In this document: piece by piece, positions 6,279-14,835 of the stretch
Numbering within the stretch: position 1 is the first letter of the stretch
Layout of the letters: each line of letters starts with the position of its first letter
Origin: Kitasatospora sp. CB01950
GTDB taxonomy: Bacteria; Actinomycetota; Actinomycetes; Streptomycetales; Streptomycetaceae
DNA length: 64,000 nt
Assembly (NCBI RefSeq): GCF_001905465.1
Contig: NZ_LISX01000011.1
Coordinates: 155,489 to 219,488, forward strand
Direction: 5' to 3'
The notes under the pieces: model-generated
Told to the model about the DNA's origin: nothing
What the model saw: the letters and a program-made list of their open reading frames with translations, nothing else
The model's database searches: none
Made by a program: the position numbers and the translations under genes

Positions 6279-7508
6279 ATGAAGAGCGACATCGAGAACG
6301 CGGACATCCTCGTCTCCGGCGGCGGCATCGCCGGACCCACCCTGGCGTACTGGCTACGCAGGTCCGGCTTCCGTCCCGTCGTGGTGGAGCGCGCCCCCGC
6401 GCCCCGCCCGGGTGGGCAGACCGTCGACCTGCGCGGCGCCGGGCGGACCGTCATCGACCGGATGGGCCTGCTCGACCAGGTCCGACAGGTCGCCGTCGAC
6501 CAGCGCGGCCTCGCCCTGGTCGACCGGAACGGCAAGCACCTCGCCGAACTGCCCACCGAGGCATTCGGCGGCGAAGGAATCGTCTCCGACCTCGAAATCC
6601 TCCGCGACGACCTCGCCGCCGTGCTCCACCGGGCCACCGCCGACGACGTCGAGTACCTCTTCGACGACACCGTCACCTCCCTCCGGGAGGACGCCGACGG
6701 CGTGCACGTCACCTTCGAGAACGCCCCGCCCCGCCGGTTCGACCTGGTGGTCGGCGCGGACGGCCTGCACTCCACCGTCCGCCGCCTCGCCTTCGGCCCC
6801 GAATCCGAACTGGTCTCCCCGCTCGGCTGCTACACCGCCTGGTTCACCGCCCGCACCGACCTGGACCTCGACGGCTGGTTCCTGATGTACAACGCCCCCG
6901 GCGGCCTGGTCGCCTCCGCCCGCCCCGGCCGGCTGCCCGGCGAGGTCAAGGCCGGCTTCAGCTTCCGCTCCGGCCCGCTCGCCCACGACCGCCGCGACCT
7001 CGCCGCCCAGCAGCGCCTGCTCACCGACCGCTTCACCGGCCGCGGTTGGGAGTGCGACCGGCTGCTGGCCGCGATGGCCGACGCGGACGACTTCTACTTC
7101 GAGTCCCTCGGCCAGGTCCGCCTCGACTCCTGCGCCCGCGGCCGGATCGCCCTGATCGGCGACGCCGCCTGCTGCCCCAGCCCCCTCACCGGCCTCGGCA
7201 CCAGCCTGGCCCTGGTCGGCGCCTACCTCCTGGCGGGCGAACTCGCCTCCGCCCGCGGCGACTTCACCACCGCTTTCGCCCGCTTCCAGCAGCAGATGAA
7301 GCCCTACGCCGCCAAGGCCCAGGAACTTCCCCCGGGCGGCGTCGCCGGCTACGCCCCCAACCGCCGCACCATGATCACCCTCCGCGCCGCCTCCATGCGC
7401 TGGATGACCCGCCGCCCCTTCCGCACCCTCATGGAGGCCCAGGCCGCAAAGGCGGGCGACGTCGAACTGCCCGACTACACTGCGGCGTCGGCCGCGCACG
7501 GGGCCTGA
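6279..7508 (+). CDS. FAD-dependent aromatic-type monooxygenase
   Basis: A 409-residue flavoprotein of the p-hydroxybenzoate-hydroxylase/TetX class. The N-terminal Rossmann motif is ILVSGGGIAGPTLAYWLRRSG with VVVERAP after it; the mid motif LVVGADGLHSTVRR and the C-terminal GRIALIGDAACCPSPLTGLGTSLALVGAY (GD motif binding FAD ribityl) are all present. It would use NAD(P)H and O2 to hydroxylate an organic substrate, and related actinobacterial enzymes inactivate drugs such as tetracyclines or rifamycins. Start ATG 6279 is preferred over GTG 6249 because of the promoter position. It is likely induced when the divergent GntR/TetR regulator leaves its operators, perhaps by the substrate itself (inference). 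Confidence 0.9.
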   Translation: MKSDIENADILVSGGGIAGPTLAYWLRRSGFRPVVVERAPAPRPGGQTVDLRGAGRTVIDRMGLLDQVRQVAVDQRGLALVDRNGKHLAELPTEAFGGEGIVSDLEILRDDLAAVLHRATADDVEYLFDDTVTSLREDADGVHVTFENAPPRRFDLVVGADGLHSTVRRLAFGPESELVSPLGCYTAWFTARTDLDLDGWFLMYNAPGGLVASARPGRLPGEVKAGFSFRSGPLAHDRRDLAAQQRLLTDRFTGRGWECDRLLAAMADADDFYFESLGQVRLDSCARGRIALIGDAACCPSPLTGLGTSLALVGAYLLAGELASARGDFTTAFARFQQQMKPYAAKAQELPPGGVAGYAPNRRTMITLRAASMRWMTRRPFRTLMEAQAAKAGDVELPDYTAASAAHGA

Positions 7509-7588
7509 GCGGGCGGCCGCGCGCGCCGGTCACGGAGCGGTGCGCCGAAGTCGGGGCCGCCCGACGACCACTGGAAACCGCCGCAAGG

Positions 7589-7626
7589 GAACGGCCCCGG
7601 CCCCGTGGGGGAGGCCGGGGCCGTTC
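7589..7626. terminator. Bidirectional terminator between monooxygenase and chitinase genes
   Basis: A perfect 14-bp stem, GAACGGCCCCGGCC (7589-7602) with GGCCGGGGCCGTTC (7613-7626), and a 10-nt loop. It lies between two convergent genes and can serve both. Confidence 0.8.
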
Positions 7627-7640
7627 GGGAACGGGACGGG

Positions 7641-9320
7641 TCAGCCGGTGAAGCCGGCCGTGATGGTGCTGAACTGCCAGTCGCTCTGGGCGATGCCGGA
7701 GCAGGTCTCCTGCAGGCCGCCGCCCGGGCAGCCGCGGTCGCGGTTGACGGACCAGAAGGCGAGGCGGGCGATGTGGTTGGTGTTGGACCAGTCGCGGATG
7801 GCCGTCCAGTTGGCGATGGAGGTGGTCTCGTTGTTGTCGCTGAGACCGTTCATGCCGGAGATGCCCAGGTGCGAGTAGGCGGTGGCGTCGTCCCAGCCGT
7901 ACACCGACTTCAGCTTGTTCTTCAGGCCGTTGGCCGCGCTGACGGTGGCGGCGTACATGTCGGTCGAGGCGTTGCCGAAGTCGAACGGCATGATGGTGAA
8001 GACGTCGATGTCCACGCCCAGCGCCTTCGACTGCTCGATCAGCCGGTTGCCGGGCGCCGTCGGACCGCTGGTGGCGGTGCCGAAGGTGACGATGGTGCGG
8101 ATGCCCGGGTTCTTCTGCTTGACGATCTTCAGCGCGCCCAGGATGCGGTCCTGGACGGTGTAGTTCTCGAACTCGTCGGTGTTCTCGATGTCGATGTCGA
8201 TCGCCTTCAACTGGTAGGCGTCGATCACCTTCTGGTAGGCGCCCGCCAGCGCGGTGGCGTCCGCGCAGGCCGGGCCGAGCTTGTTGCCCGACCAGCCGCC
8301 GAAGGACGGGACGACGTCGCCGCCGGCCGCGCGGACCGCGTTGATGGTCTGCTGGTCGACGCCGTTCAGCAGCGGCCGCTGACTGTCCCAGGTCGGGTTG
8401 CAGCCGTTCTGCGCCAGCACGAACGCCAGGGTGAACCACTTGATCCCACTGGCGTTCATCACCGTGGTCGGCGACGGCGGGTTGCCCCACCCGTTGTACA
8501 GGTACGGCGCGGCCTGCTTGAAGCCGCCCGGCGTGCCGCCGCCGGTCGAAGGCGTCGTCACCGCAAGGGAGTTGGAGGCGGCCGAGACGTTGCCCGCGGC
8601 GTCGTGGGCCTTGACGGTGAAGGTGTAGGCGGTCGAGGCGGTCAGGCCCGTGACGGTCGCGGAGGTGCCGGTGACGGTGGTCGCCGGCGTCCCGTTGCGG
8701 TACACGTCGTAGCCGGTCACGCCGACGTTGTCGCTCGACGCGCCCCAGGAGAGCGAGACCTGCGTCGCGGCGGTGGCGGTCGCCACCAGGCCGGTCGGGG
8801 CCGTCGGCGGCTGGGTGTCGACGGGGCCGCCGCCGGGGCCGTCCAGGCTGACGTCGTCCGCGTAGTACGTGCCCTGGCCGAACCACCCGTTCAGGTAGAC
8901 CTCGGCACTGGTCTGGGCGGCGCCGGTGGTGAACGTCACCGACAGCTGCTTCCAGTCGGACGCCGACGGCGTCCAGGTCGAACCGGCGCCCGTCACGCCC
9001 AGGTACACGTAGTTGCCGCGCACCCAACTCGACAGCGTGTACGTGGTGCTGGGCTGCACCGCGACGGTCTGCGCGCACCTGGCGGTGTCACCGGCGGTGA
9101 CCGCGCCGGCCAGCGCCTTCGAGCCGCCGTGCACGGGGGTGGAGACCACCGAGCCGGTGCCGCCCGAGCAGGACCAGCCGCTCAGGGTGCCGGACTCGAA
9201 GCCGGGGTTGGTCAGGATGTTCGCGGCACTCGCGGAGCCCGGGACGGCCGCGACCGCGGCGCCCGCCAGCAGCAGCGCCGCGGCTCCTACGGCCGTGGCA
9301 CGGCGATTGAAGGCATGCAT
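7641..9320 (-). CDS. Secreted GH18 chitinase with N-terminal carbohydrate-binding and FnIII domains
   Basis: A 559-residue precursor from ATG 9320, with GGAGG 6 nt upstream. Residues 1-33 are a Sec signal peptide. Residues about 34-160 form a jelly-roll CBM (ILTNPGFESG...GTYYADDVSLD). Residues 168-258 are a fibronectin type III domain (PPTAPTGLVA...). The catalytic GH18 barrel runs from about 268 to the end; the active-site strand reads AIDIDIEN with Asp375, Asp377 and the acid Glu379, so the first Asp of the DxxDxDxE motif is not conserved. It hydrolyses chitin outside the cell. A DasR-like site in the promoter links it to N-acetylglucosamine control. Confidence 0.95.
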   Translation of the reverse strand: MHAFNRRATAVGAAALLLAGAAVAAVPGSASAANILTNPGFESGTLSGWSCSGGTGSVVSTPVHGGSKALAGAVTAGDTARCAQTVAVQPSTTYTLSSWVRGNYVYLGVTGAGSTWTPSASDWKQLSVTFTTGAAQTSAEVYLNGWFGQGTYYADDVSLDGPGGGPVDTQPPTAPTGLVATATAATQVSLSWGASSDNVGVTGYDVYRNGTPATTVTGTSATVTGLTASTAYTFTVKAHDAAGNVSAASNSLAVTTPSTGGGTPGGFKQAAPYLYNGWGNPPSPTTVMNASGIKWFTLAFVLAQNGCNPTWDSQRPLLNGVDQQTINAVRAAGGDVVPSFGGWSGNKLGPACADATALAGAYQKVIDAYQLKAIDIDIENTDEFENYTVQDRILGALKIVKQKNPGIRTIVTFGTATSGPTAPGNRLIEQSKALGVDIDVFTIMPFDFGNASTDMYAATVSAANGLKNKLKSVYGWDDATAYSHLGISGMNGLSDNNETTSIANWTAIRDWSNTNHIARLAFWSVNRDRGCPGGGLQETCSGIAQSDWQFSTITAGFTG

Positions 9321-9372
9321 GGGGGACCTCCAGTGGGGGGTGGGGGTTGGAGGTGCGGGGAGCGCGGACAAC

Positions 9373-9402
9373 AAAATGGACTGGACCAATCCCGGCTGTC
9401 AA
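9373..9402 (-). promoter_or_regulatory. Chitinase promoter
   Basis: On the minus strand TTGACA (complement of 9397-9402) is followed after 18 nt by CATTTT (complement of 9373-9378). The spacing and the consensus -35 support a vegetative promoter about 50 nt upstream of the start codon. The DasR-like operator occupies the spacer. Confidence 0.55.
9375..9390. promoter_or_regulatory. DasR-responsive element (dre-like) in the chitinase promoter
   Basis: On the minus strand the site reads ATTGGTCCAGTCCATT, close to the published dre consensus ASTGGTCTAGACCAST. It lies between the -35 and -10 boxes, the position of dre sites and 12-bp direct-repeat elements in streptomycete chitinase promoters. 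DasR, a GntR-family repressor released by glucosamine-6-phosphate, would therefore control this gene. Confidence 0.68.
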
Positions 9403-9681
9403 GGCCAGGTCAAGGATCGGACGGTGAACCGACCCGCCGTCAGGGCCCGCCGCGCTGCTCCGTCCGGGTGCCTTCCGGCACGCCGCCGAACCCCGTGCCG
9501 CCCTGCTCGGGCACGATCGTTCAGCCCTGCTGTGGCACCCGTTAAGAATTCCTCGATGGACCGCACCCACCGTGACCAGGCAGATTTCACCCTGCCCGGC
9601 CGGTCCACCGCCGCATGCCGGGCCGCCCCCCGGGCCTGCCGACCGCAGGACCACCCGCACTTCGCGTCAGGAGCCCTCGCA

Positions 9682-10713
9682 GTGAAGGCACTCGTCAAGC
9701 TGGACGCCGCCCCCGGCCTGTGGATGACCGACGTCCCGGAGCCGGAGATCGGCCCGGGCGACGTCCTGATCAAGGTCCTGCGCACCGGCATCTGCGGCAC
9801 CGACCTGCACATCCGCAAGTGGGACGGCTGGGCCCAGCAGACCATCAAGACCCCGATGACCATCGGCCACGAGTTCGTCGGCGAGGTCGCCGCCATCGGC
9901 GCCGCCGTCTCCGACATCACCGTCGGCGACCTGGTCAGCGGCGAGGGCCACCTGGTCTGCGGCAAGTGCCGCAACTGCCTGGCCGGCCGCCGCCACCTGT
10001 GCCGCAACACCATCGGCCTGGGCGTCAACCGGGACGGCGCGTTCGCCGAGTACGTCGCGCTGCCCGCCTCCAACGTCTGGGTGCACCGCGTCCCCGTGGA
10101 CCTCGACGTGGCCGCCATCTTCGACCCGTTCGGCAACGCCGTGCACACCGCGCTGTCCTTCCCGATGGTCGGCGAGGACGTCCTGGTCACCGGCGCCGGC
10201 CCGATCGGCATCATGGCCGCCGCCGTCGCCAAGCACGCCGGCGCCCGCAACGTGATGATCACCGACGTCTCCCCGTACCGGCTGGAGCTGGCCCGCAAGG
10301 TCGGCGTCACGCTTGCCCTGGACGTCTCCCAGCACACCATCGAGGACGGCCAGCACCAGCTCGGCCTGCGCGAGGGCTTCGACATCGGCCTGGAGATGTC
10401 CGGCCGCCCCGAGGCCATGCAGTCGATGATCGCCAACATGACGCACGGCGGAAAGATCGCCATGCTCGGCCTGCCCGCCGACCAGTTCCCGGTCGACTGG
10501 TCCGCCGTGGTCACCTCGATGCTCACCATCAAGGGCATCTACGGCCGCGAGATGTTCGAGACCTGGTACGCGATGTCCGTGCTGCTCGAAGGCGGACTCG
10601 ACCTCAGCCCGGTGATCACCGGCCGGCACCCCGTCCAGGAGTTCGAAGCCGCCTTCGACGAGGCCGCCGGCGGCAACTGCGGCAAGGTCATCCTGGACTG
10701 GACCACGCTCTAG
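9682..10713 (+). CDS. tdh: L-threonine 3-dehydrogenase
   Basis: A 343-residue zinc-dependent medium-chain dehydrogenase from GTG 9682, with RBS CAGGAG 8 nt upstream. The catalytic zinc ligands are Cys38 (GICGTDLHI) and His63-Glu64 (GHEFVG); the structural zinc loop has Cys93, Cys96, Cys99 and Cys107. The NAD-binding motif is VTGAGPIGIMA. The sequence and length are those of bacterial threonine dehydrogenase, which oxidises threonine to 2-amino-3-oxobutyrate with NAD+. The next gene, kbl, takes the product; 49 nt separate them and they form the classic tdh-kbl operon. Confidence 0.97.
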   Translation: MKALVKLDAAPGLWMTDVPEPEIGPGDVLIKVLRTGICGTDLHIRKWDGWAQQTIKTPMTIGHEFVGEVAAIGAAVSDITVGDLVSGEGHLVCGKCRNCLAGRRHLCRNTIGLGVNRDGAFAEYVALPASNVWVHRVPVDLDVAAIFDPFGNAVHTALSFPMVGEDVLVTGAGPIGIMAAAVAKHAGARNVMITDVSPYRLELARKVGVTLALDVSQHTIEDGQHQLGLREGFDIGLEMSGRPEAMQSMIANMTHGGKIAMLGLPADQFPVDWSAVVTSMLTIKGIYGREMFETWYAMSVLLEGGLDLSPVITGRHPVQEFEAAFDEAAGGNCGKVILDWTTL

Positions 10714-10762
10714 ACACCAAGCTCGGCAAGCCAGTTGACCCTTCGTTAGGAGCGACACACCC

Positions 10763-11953
10763 GTGTTCGACACCGTCCGCGACGACCTCGCCGCCACCCT
10801 CGCCGAGATCCGCGAAGCCGGCCTGTTCAAGCCCGAGCGCGTCATCGGCACCCCGCAGTCCGCCGAGATCACCGTCACCTCCGGCAACGGCGGCCAGGTG
10901 CTCAACTTCTGCGCCAACAACTACCTCGGCCTCGCCGACCACCCCAAGGTGGTCGACGCGGCCAAGGAGGCCCTCGACCGCTGGGGCTACGGCATGGCGT
11001 CCGTCCGCTTCATCTGCGGCACCCAGGACGTGCACAAGGAACTGGAGCAGCGGCTCTCCCAGTTCCTCGGCCAGGAGGACACGATCCTCTACTCCTCCTG
11101 CTTCGACGCCAACGGCGGCGTCTTCGAGACCCTGCTCGACGAGCGCGACGCCGTCATCTCCGACGCCCTCAACCACGCCTCCATCATCGACGGCATCCGC
11201 CTCTGCAAGGCCCGCCGCCACCGCTACGCCAACCGCGACCTGGCCGACCTGGAGCAGCAGCTCAAGGACAGCCAGGACGCCCGCCGCCGCCTGATCGTCA
11301 CCGACGGCGTGTTCTCCATGGACGGCTACATCGCGCCGCTCGCCGAGATCTGCGACCTCGCCGACCGCTACAACGCCATGGTCATGGTCGACGACTCGCA
11401 CGCCGTCGGCTTCGTCGGCCCCACCGGCCGCGGCACCCCCGAACTGCACGGCGTGATGGACCGCGTCGACATCATCACCGGCACCCTCGGCAAGGCCCTC
11501 GGCGGCGCGTCCGGCGGCTACGTCGCCGCCCGCCGCGAGATCGTCGCGCTGCTGCGCCAGCGCTCCCGCCCGTACCTGTTCTCCAACTCGCTCGCCCCGG
11601 TGATCGCCGCCGCGTCGCTCACCGTGCTCGACCTGCTGGAGACCAGCGACGACCTGCGGGCCAAGCTCGCCGCCAACACCGCGCTGTTCCGCACGAAGAT
11701 GACCGAGGCGGGCTTCGAGGTCCTGCCCGGCGAGCACGCGATCGCCCCCGTCATGGTCGGTGACGCCGCCAAGGCCGGACGCCTCGCCGAGCTGCTGCTG
11801 GAGCGCGGCGTCTACGTGATCGGCTTCTCCTACCCGGTGGTGCCGCACGGTGCCGCCCGGATCCGGGTCCAGCTGTCCGCCGCGCACAGCACCGAGGACG
11901 TCGAGCGTGCCATCGCCGCGTTCATCGACGCCCGGGCCGAGCTCGGCGAGTAG
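10763..11953 (+). CDS. kbl: Glycine C-acetyltransferase (2-amino-3-ketobutyrate CoA ligase)
   Basis: A 396-residue PLP enzyme of the alpha-oxoamine synthase family, from GTG 10763 after RBS TAGGAG. Family blocks include NFCANNYLGLADHP, MASVRFICGTQ, DDSHAVGFVG and the Schiff-base lysine Lys244 in TGTLGKALGGASGG. It cleaves 2-amino-3-oxobutyrate with CoA into glycine and acetyl-CoA. It forms one transcription unit with tdh and is followed by a strong hairpin terminator. Confidence 0.97.
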   Translation: MFDTVRDDLAATLAEIREAGLFKPERVIGTPQSAEITVTSGNGGQVLNFCANNYLGLADHPKVVDAAKEALDRWGYGMASVRFICGTQDVHKELEQRLSQFLGQEDTILYSSCFDANGGVFETLLDERDAVISDALNHASIIDGIRLCKARRHRYANRDLADLEQQLKDSQDARRRLIVTDGVFSMDGYIAPLAEICDLADRYNAMVMVDDSHAVGFVGPTGRGTPELHGVMDRVDIITGTLGKALGGASGGYVAARREIVALLRQRSRPYLFSNSLAPVIAAASLTVLDLLETSDDLRAKLAANTALFRTKMTEAGFEVLPGEHAIAPVMVGDAAKAGRLAELLLERGVYVIGFSYPVVPHGAARIRVQLSAAHSTEDVERAIAAFIDARAELGE

Positions 11954-12034
11954 CCGCCACAGCCTGGCGCGGGCACCCTCAACCGCGCCATCCCGACGGA
12001 TCGCCCCGACCTTCCCGTCCCGGGGCGGCCCGCC

Positions 12035-12074
12035 GCGGGCGCGGGGAGCCATCCTGCCGGCTCCCCGCGCCCGC
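12035..12074. terminator. Terminator after the tdh-kbl operon
   Basis: A perfect 16-bp stem, GCGGGCGCGGGGAGCC (12035-12050) with GGCTCCCCGCGCCCGC (12059-12074), loop ATCCTGCC. It lies 81 nt after the kbl stop. Confidence 0.85.
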
Positions 12075-12087
12075 TCTCGTCCGTGCG

Positions 12088-12178
12088 GACGGCCCGGACC
12101 CGCGCGCCCGGACCGCGTGCACAGACCCGCGTGCACGGACCCGTACGCCCGGACCCGCGTGCCCGGACCCGCCCGTAC
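12088..12178. repeat. Imperfect tandem repeat tract (GGACCCGCGTGCCC type)
   Basis: The unit (C)GGACCCGCGYGCNC recurs about six times between the kbl terminator and the LysR gene, with single-base changes and one unit reading CAGACCCGCGTGCA. The tract is not in a gene and immediately precedes the LysR promoter. Its regular spacing of about 14-16 nt suggests replication slippage or a repeated binding site. Confidence 0.6.
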
Positions 12179-12211
12179 GGAGCAGTCCCGCGGCGCTGGC
12201 AGAATTGAGTC

Positions 12212-13144
12212 GTGATCGACGCACGACGGCTGCGGACCCTGCGGGCCGTGGCCGACCACCGGACCGTGACCGCCGCGGCGGCCGCGCTCTACCTCACCCC
12301 CTCCGCGGTCTCCCAGCAGCTCGCCGCCCTCGAACAGGAGACCGGCCACACCCTGCTGGTCCGCGACGGCCGGGGCGTCCGCCTCACCGCCGCCGGCGAG
12401 ATCCTGGTCTGCCACGCCGACGCCGTCCTCGCCCAACTGGAACGCGCCGAGGCCGACCTCGCCGCCTACAGCTCCGGCGCCGCCGGCGAAGTCACCGTCG
12501 CCGCGTTCGCCACCGGCATCGCCATGGTCCTCGCCCCCGCGATCGCCGCCCTGGCCGGCAGCGACCCCGGCCTGCGGGTCAAGGCGCTCGATGCCGAGGG
12601 CGACGCCAGCCTGCCGATGCTGCTCGACGGCCGCGCCGACATCGCCGTCGCCGTCGAGTACCGCGGCGCGCCCCGCCCCGACGACCGGCGGCTCACCCGG
12701 CTCCCGCTGTACGCCGAACCCTTCGACGCCGTCCTCCCGCTCGGCCACCCGCTCGCCGACCGCAGCGGCCCCGTCGCCGTCGCCGACCTCGCCGCCGAAC
12801 CGTGGATCGGCCCCTACCCCGGCAACCCCTGCCACGACGTGGTGCTGCTCGCCTGCGAGAACGCCGGCTTCCAGCCCCGCCTGGTGCACTCCTCCGACGA
12901 CTTCAGCGCCGTCACCGCACTCGCCTCGGCCGGCGCGGGCGTCGCCCTCGTCCCGCGCTCCGCGCTGCGCGTCGCCGACCTCGGCCGGGTCGCCGTCCGG
13001 CCCGTCGACAGCGCCCTCGCCACCCGCAAGGTGTTCGCCGCGACCCGGGCCGGGGCGGAACTCCACCCGCTGATCCGGCCCGTCCTGGTTGCCCTCGCGG
13101 AGGCCGCCGAGCACCTCGACCGCCGGGCCGCGCAACCGGCCTGA
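12212..13144 (+). CDS. LysR-family transcriptional regulator
   Basis: A 310-residue regulator from GTG 12212. Residues 1-60 are the winged HTH (LRTLRAVADHRTVTAAAAAL, PSAVSQQLAALEQETG, LLVRDGRGVRLTAAG). Residues about 90-300 are a periplasmic-binding-fold effector domain. A CAGAAT box ends 6 nt before the start, consistent with a leaderless transcript, and no SD is present. It follows tdh-kbl in the same direction but behind a terminator; a LysR gene at this place is a known streptomycete arrangement, so control of threonine degradation is plausible though not shown. Confidence 0.92.
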   Translation: MIDARRLRTLRAVADHRTVTAAAAALYLTPSAVSQQLAALEQETGHTLLVRDGRGVRLTAAGEILVCHADAVLAQLERAEADLAAYSSGAAGEVTVAAFATGIAMVLAPAIAALAGSDPGLRVKALDAEGDASLPMLLDGRADIAVAVEYRGAPRPDDRRLTRLPLYAEPFDAVLPLGHPLADRSGPVAVADLAAEPWIGPYPGNPCHDVVLLACENAGFQPRLVHSSDDFSAVTALASAGAGVALVPRSALRVADLGRVAVRPVDSALATRKVFAATRAGAELHPLIRPVLVALAEAAEHLDRRAAQPA

Positions 13145-13236
13145 CGGCCCGCCCGGAAAATCGTTGGACGGGGCGTCATCCCCTGACTACTGTCGGTGCC
13201 CGAACCGATGGGAACTCGGGAAGGAGGCGCGCCGCG

Positions 13237-13383
13237 ATGAAGCAGCAGCAGGAAGAGGACCGACAGCACGATCCGCGGCAGCACGCCTGGCTGCCCGGGC
13301 AGCGCGCCGAGCGGCGGGCCGCGCTGGTGGCGCGGATACGCGCGGCCAACGCGGAGACGCTGGAGAGGCTGGCGGAGCTGTGA
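13237..13383 (+). CDS. Small charged protein, putative antitoxin of the Doc-like toxin
   Basis: A 48-residue protein from ATG 13237 with RBS AAGGAGG 9 nt upstream. It is rich in Gln, Arg and Glu (KQQQEEDRQHDPRQH at the N-terminus) and ends in an amphipathic helix (ALVARIRAANAETLERLAEL). The stop overlaps the GTG of the next gene by 4 nt. Size, charge and coupling to a Doc-like gene fit an antitoxin, though it lacks a recognisable Phd/AbrB DNA-binding domain, so autoregulation is uncertain. Confidence 0.7.
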   Translation: MKQQQEEDRQHDPRQHAWLPGQRAERRAALVARIRAANAETLERLAEL

Positions 13384-13781
13384 CGACCGGTCTGCTCAAC
13401 GGCTTCACCGACTTCCTGGACGAGGACGACATCGGCTATCTGCTGGGCGAGGCCGCCACCGTCCGTGAGCACTCCCTGCTGCAGTCCGCGCTGGGCCGCC
13501 CACGGGCCTCGGTGTTCGGCGCCGACGCATACCCCGACGTGTGGACCAAGGCGGTCGCGCTCGGTGAGTCCCTGTCCCGCAACCACCCCATGACGGACCG
13601 GAACAAACGCACCGCCTTCGAGTCGATGCTGCTGTTCCTCGACTACAACCAGCAGCCCTACACCGACCCGCACCCCGACGCGGCGGTCGACTTCGTGCTG
13701 CGCCTCGCCCAGGGCGGCTACGCGGGTCAACTGCCGGACGCCGTCGCCGACTTCCGCCGGATGGTGGGCGCGTCGGAGTAG
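13380..13781 (+). CDS. Doc-like toxin (Fic/DOC family)
   Basis: A 133-residue protein from GTG 13380, overlapping the upstream small gene (GTGA). The Fic/DOC core motif reads HPMTDRNKRTAF at residues 69-80. It keeps the His, Asp, Asn, Lys and Arg of the Doc motif HxFxDxNKR but has Met in place of the usual Phe, and it lacks the GxGR extension of AMP-transferring Fic proteins. Doc of phage P1 phosphorylates EF-Tu and stops translation; the same reaction is expected here. N-terminal EDDIGYLLGEAATVREHSLLQSAL is typical of Doc. Confidence 0.88.
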   Translation: MTTGLLNGFTDFLDEDDIGYLLGEAATVREHSLLQSALGRPRASVFGADAYPDVWTKAVALGESLSRNHPMTDRNKRTAFESMLLFLDYNQQPYTDPHPDAAVDFVLRLAQGGYAGQLPDAVADFRRMVGASE

Positions 13782-13908
13782 CGCCGGCACGGGGCGCGGT
13801 CCGTCGTGCGGTCGTGCGGCCCCCGCGTCCCGACAGGCGGGCGCGGGCCCTGGCATATGCTGCCCGGTGGCCCGCGCCGGCCGTCACCCACCTCGCAGGA
13901 GAGCACCG

Positions 13909-14835
13909 ATGAGCGATTTCGAGTCCGACCGCACCGCGCTTCCGATCGGCGTCATCGGGCTCGGAGACATCGCACAGAAGGCGTACCTGCCGGTCCTGAC
14001 CGCCCAACCCGGCCTGGACCTGCGGCTGATGACGCGGGACCGGGCCAAGTTGGACCGGATCGCGGACTCCTACCGGATTCCGTTCCGCACCACCGACCTC
14101 GACGAGCTGATCGACTCCGGCATCCGGGCCGCGTTCGTGCACGCCGCCACCGAGCAGCACGTCCCAATCGTGGAGAAGCTGCTCACCCGAGGCGTGGACG
14201 TGTACGTCGACAAGCCGCTCGCCTACGACCTGGACGACGCACGCCGCCTGGTCGAACTCGCCGCGAGCACCGGCCGTTCGCTGATGGTCGGCTTCAACCG
14301 GCGGCACGCGCCCGGCTACCTGCTGGCCGCCGAACGTCCCCGCGACCTGATCGTGCTGCAGAAGCACCGCGAGGGCCTGCCCGAGCAGGCCCGCACCCTG
14401 GTGTACGACGACTTCATCCACGTCGTCGACACCCTGCGCTTCCTGGCCCCCGGCGAGATCGAGCACGTCGACGTCCGCTCCCGCACCCGGGACGGGCTGG
14501 TCGAGCATGTCGTGCTCACCCTCGCCGGGGAGGGCTTCACCGCGCTCGGTCTGATGAACCGGGTCTCCGGCTCCACCGAGGAGATCCTCGAAGTGTCCGG
14601 CGCCGACTCCAAGCGCGAGGTCCACAACCTCGCCGAGGTCGTCGACCACAAGGGCCAGCCCACCGTCCGCCGCCGCGGCGACTGGGTACCGGTCGCCCGC
14701 CAGCGCGGCATCGAACAGGTCGTGCTGCACTTCCTGGACGCCCTGCGGGCCGGCAAGACCCTCGACGCCACGGACGCGCTGCGCACCCACGAACTGTGCG
14801 AACTGATCGTGGAACGCATCGAGTCCGCGATCTGA
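13909..14835 (+). CDS. Gfo/Idh/MocA-family oxidoreductase
   Basis: A 308-residue NAD(P)-dependent enzyme from ATG 13909 with RBS GCAGGAG 7 nt upstream. The Rossmann motif is IGVIGLGDIAQKAYLPVL; the conserved EKP-type motif is present as YVDKPLAYDLDDA, with the catalytic Lys. MVGFNRRHAP is the usual third block. Members oxidise or reduce sugars, inositols or other carbonyl compounds; the substrate is not evident. It stands alone between the toxin gene and a membrane protein. Confidence 0.88.
   Translation: MSDFESDRTALPIGVIGLGDIAQKAYLPVLTAQPGLDLRLMTRDRAKLDRIADSYRIPFRTTDLDELIDSGIRAAFVHAATEQHVPIVEKLLTRGVDVYVDKPLAYDLDDARRLVELAASTGRSLMVGFNRRHAPGYLLAAERPRDLIVLQKHREGLPEQARTLVYDDFIHVVDTLRFLAPGEIEHVDVRSRTRDGLVEHVVLTLAGEGFTALGLMNRVSGSTEEILEVSGADSKREVHNLAEVVDHKGQPTVRRRGDWVPVARQRGIEQVVLHFLDALRAGKTLDATDALRTHELCELIVERIESAI

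Noticed and set aside
12088..12178. Short repeats resembling a CRISPR array
   Set aside because: Units are only 14-16 nt, contiguous and without spacers; no cas genes.
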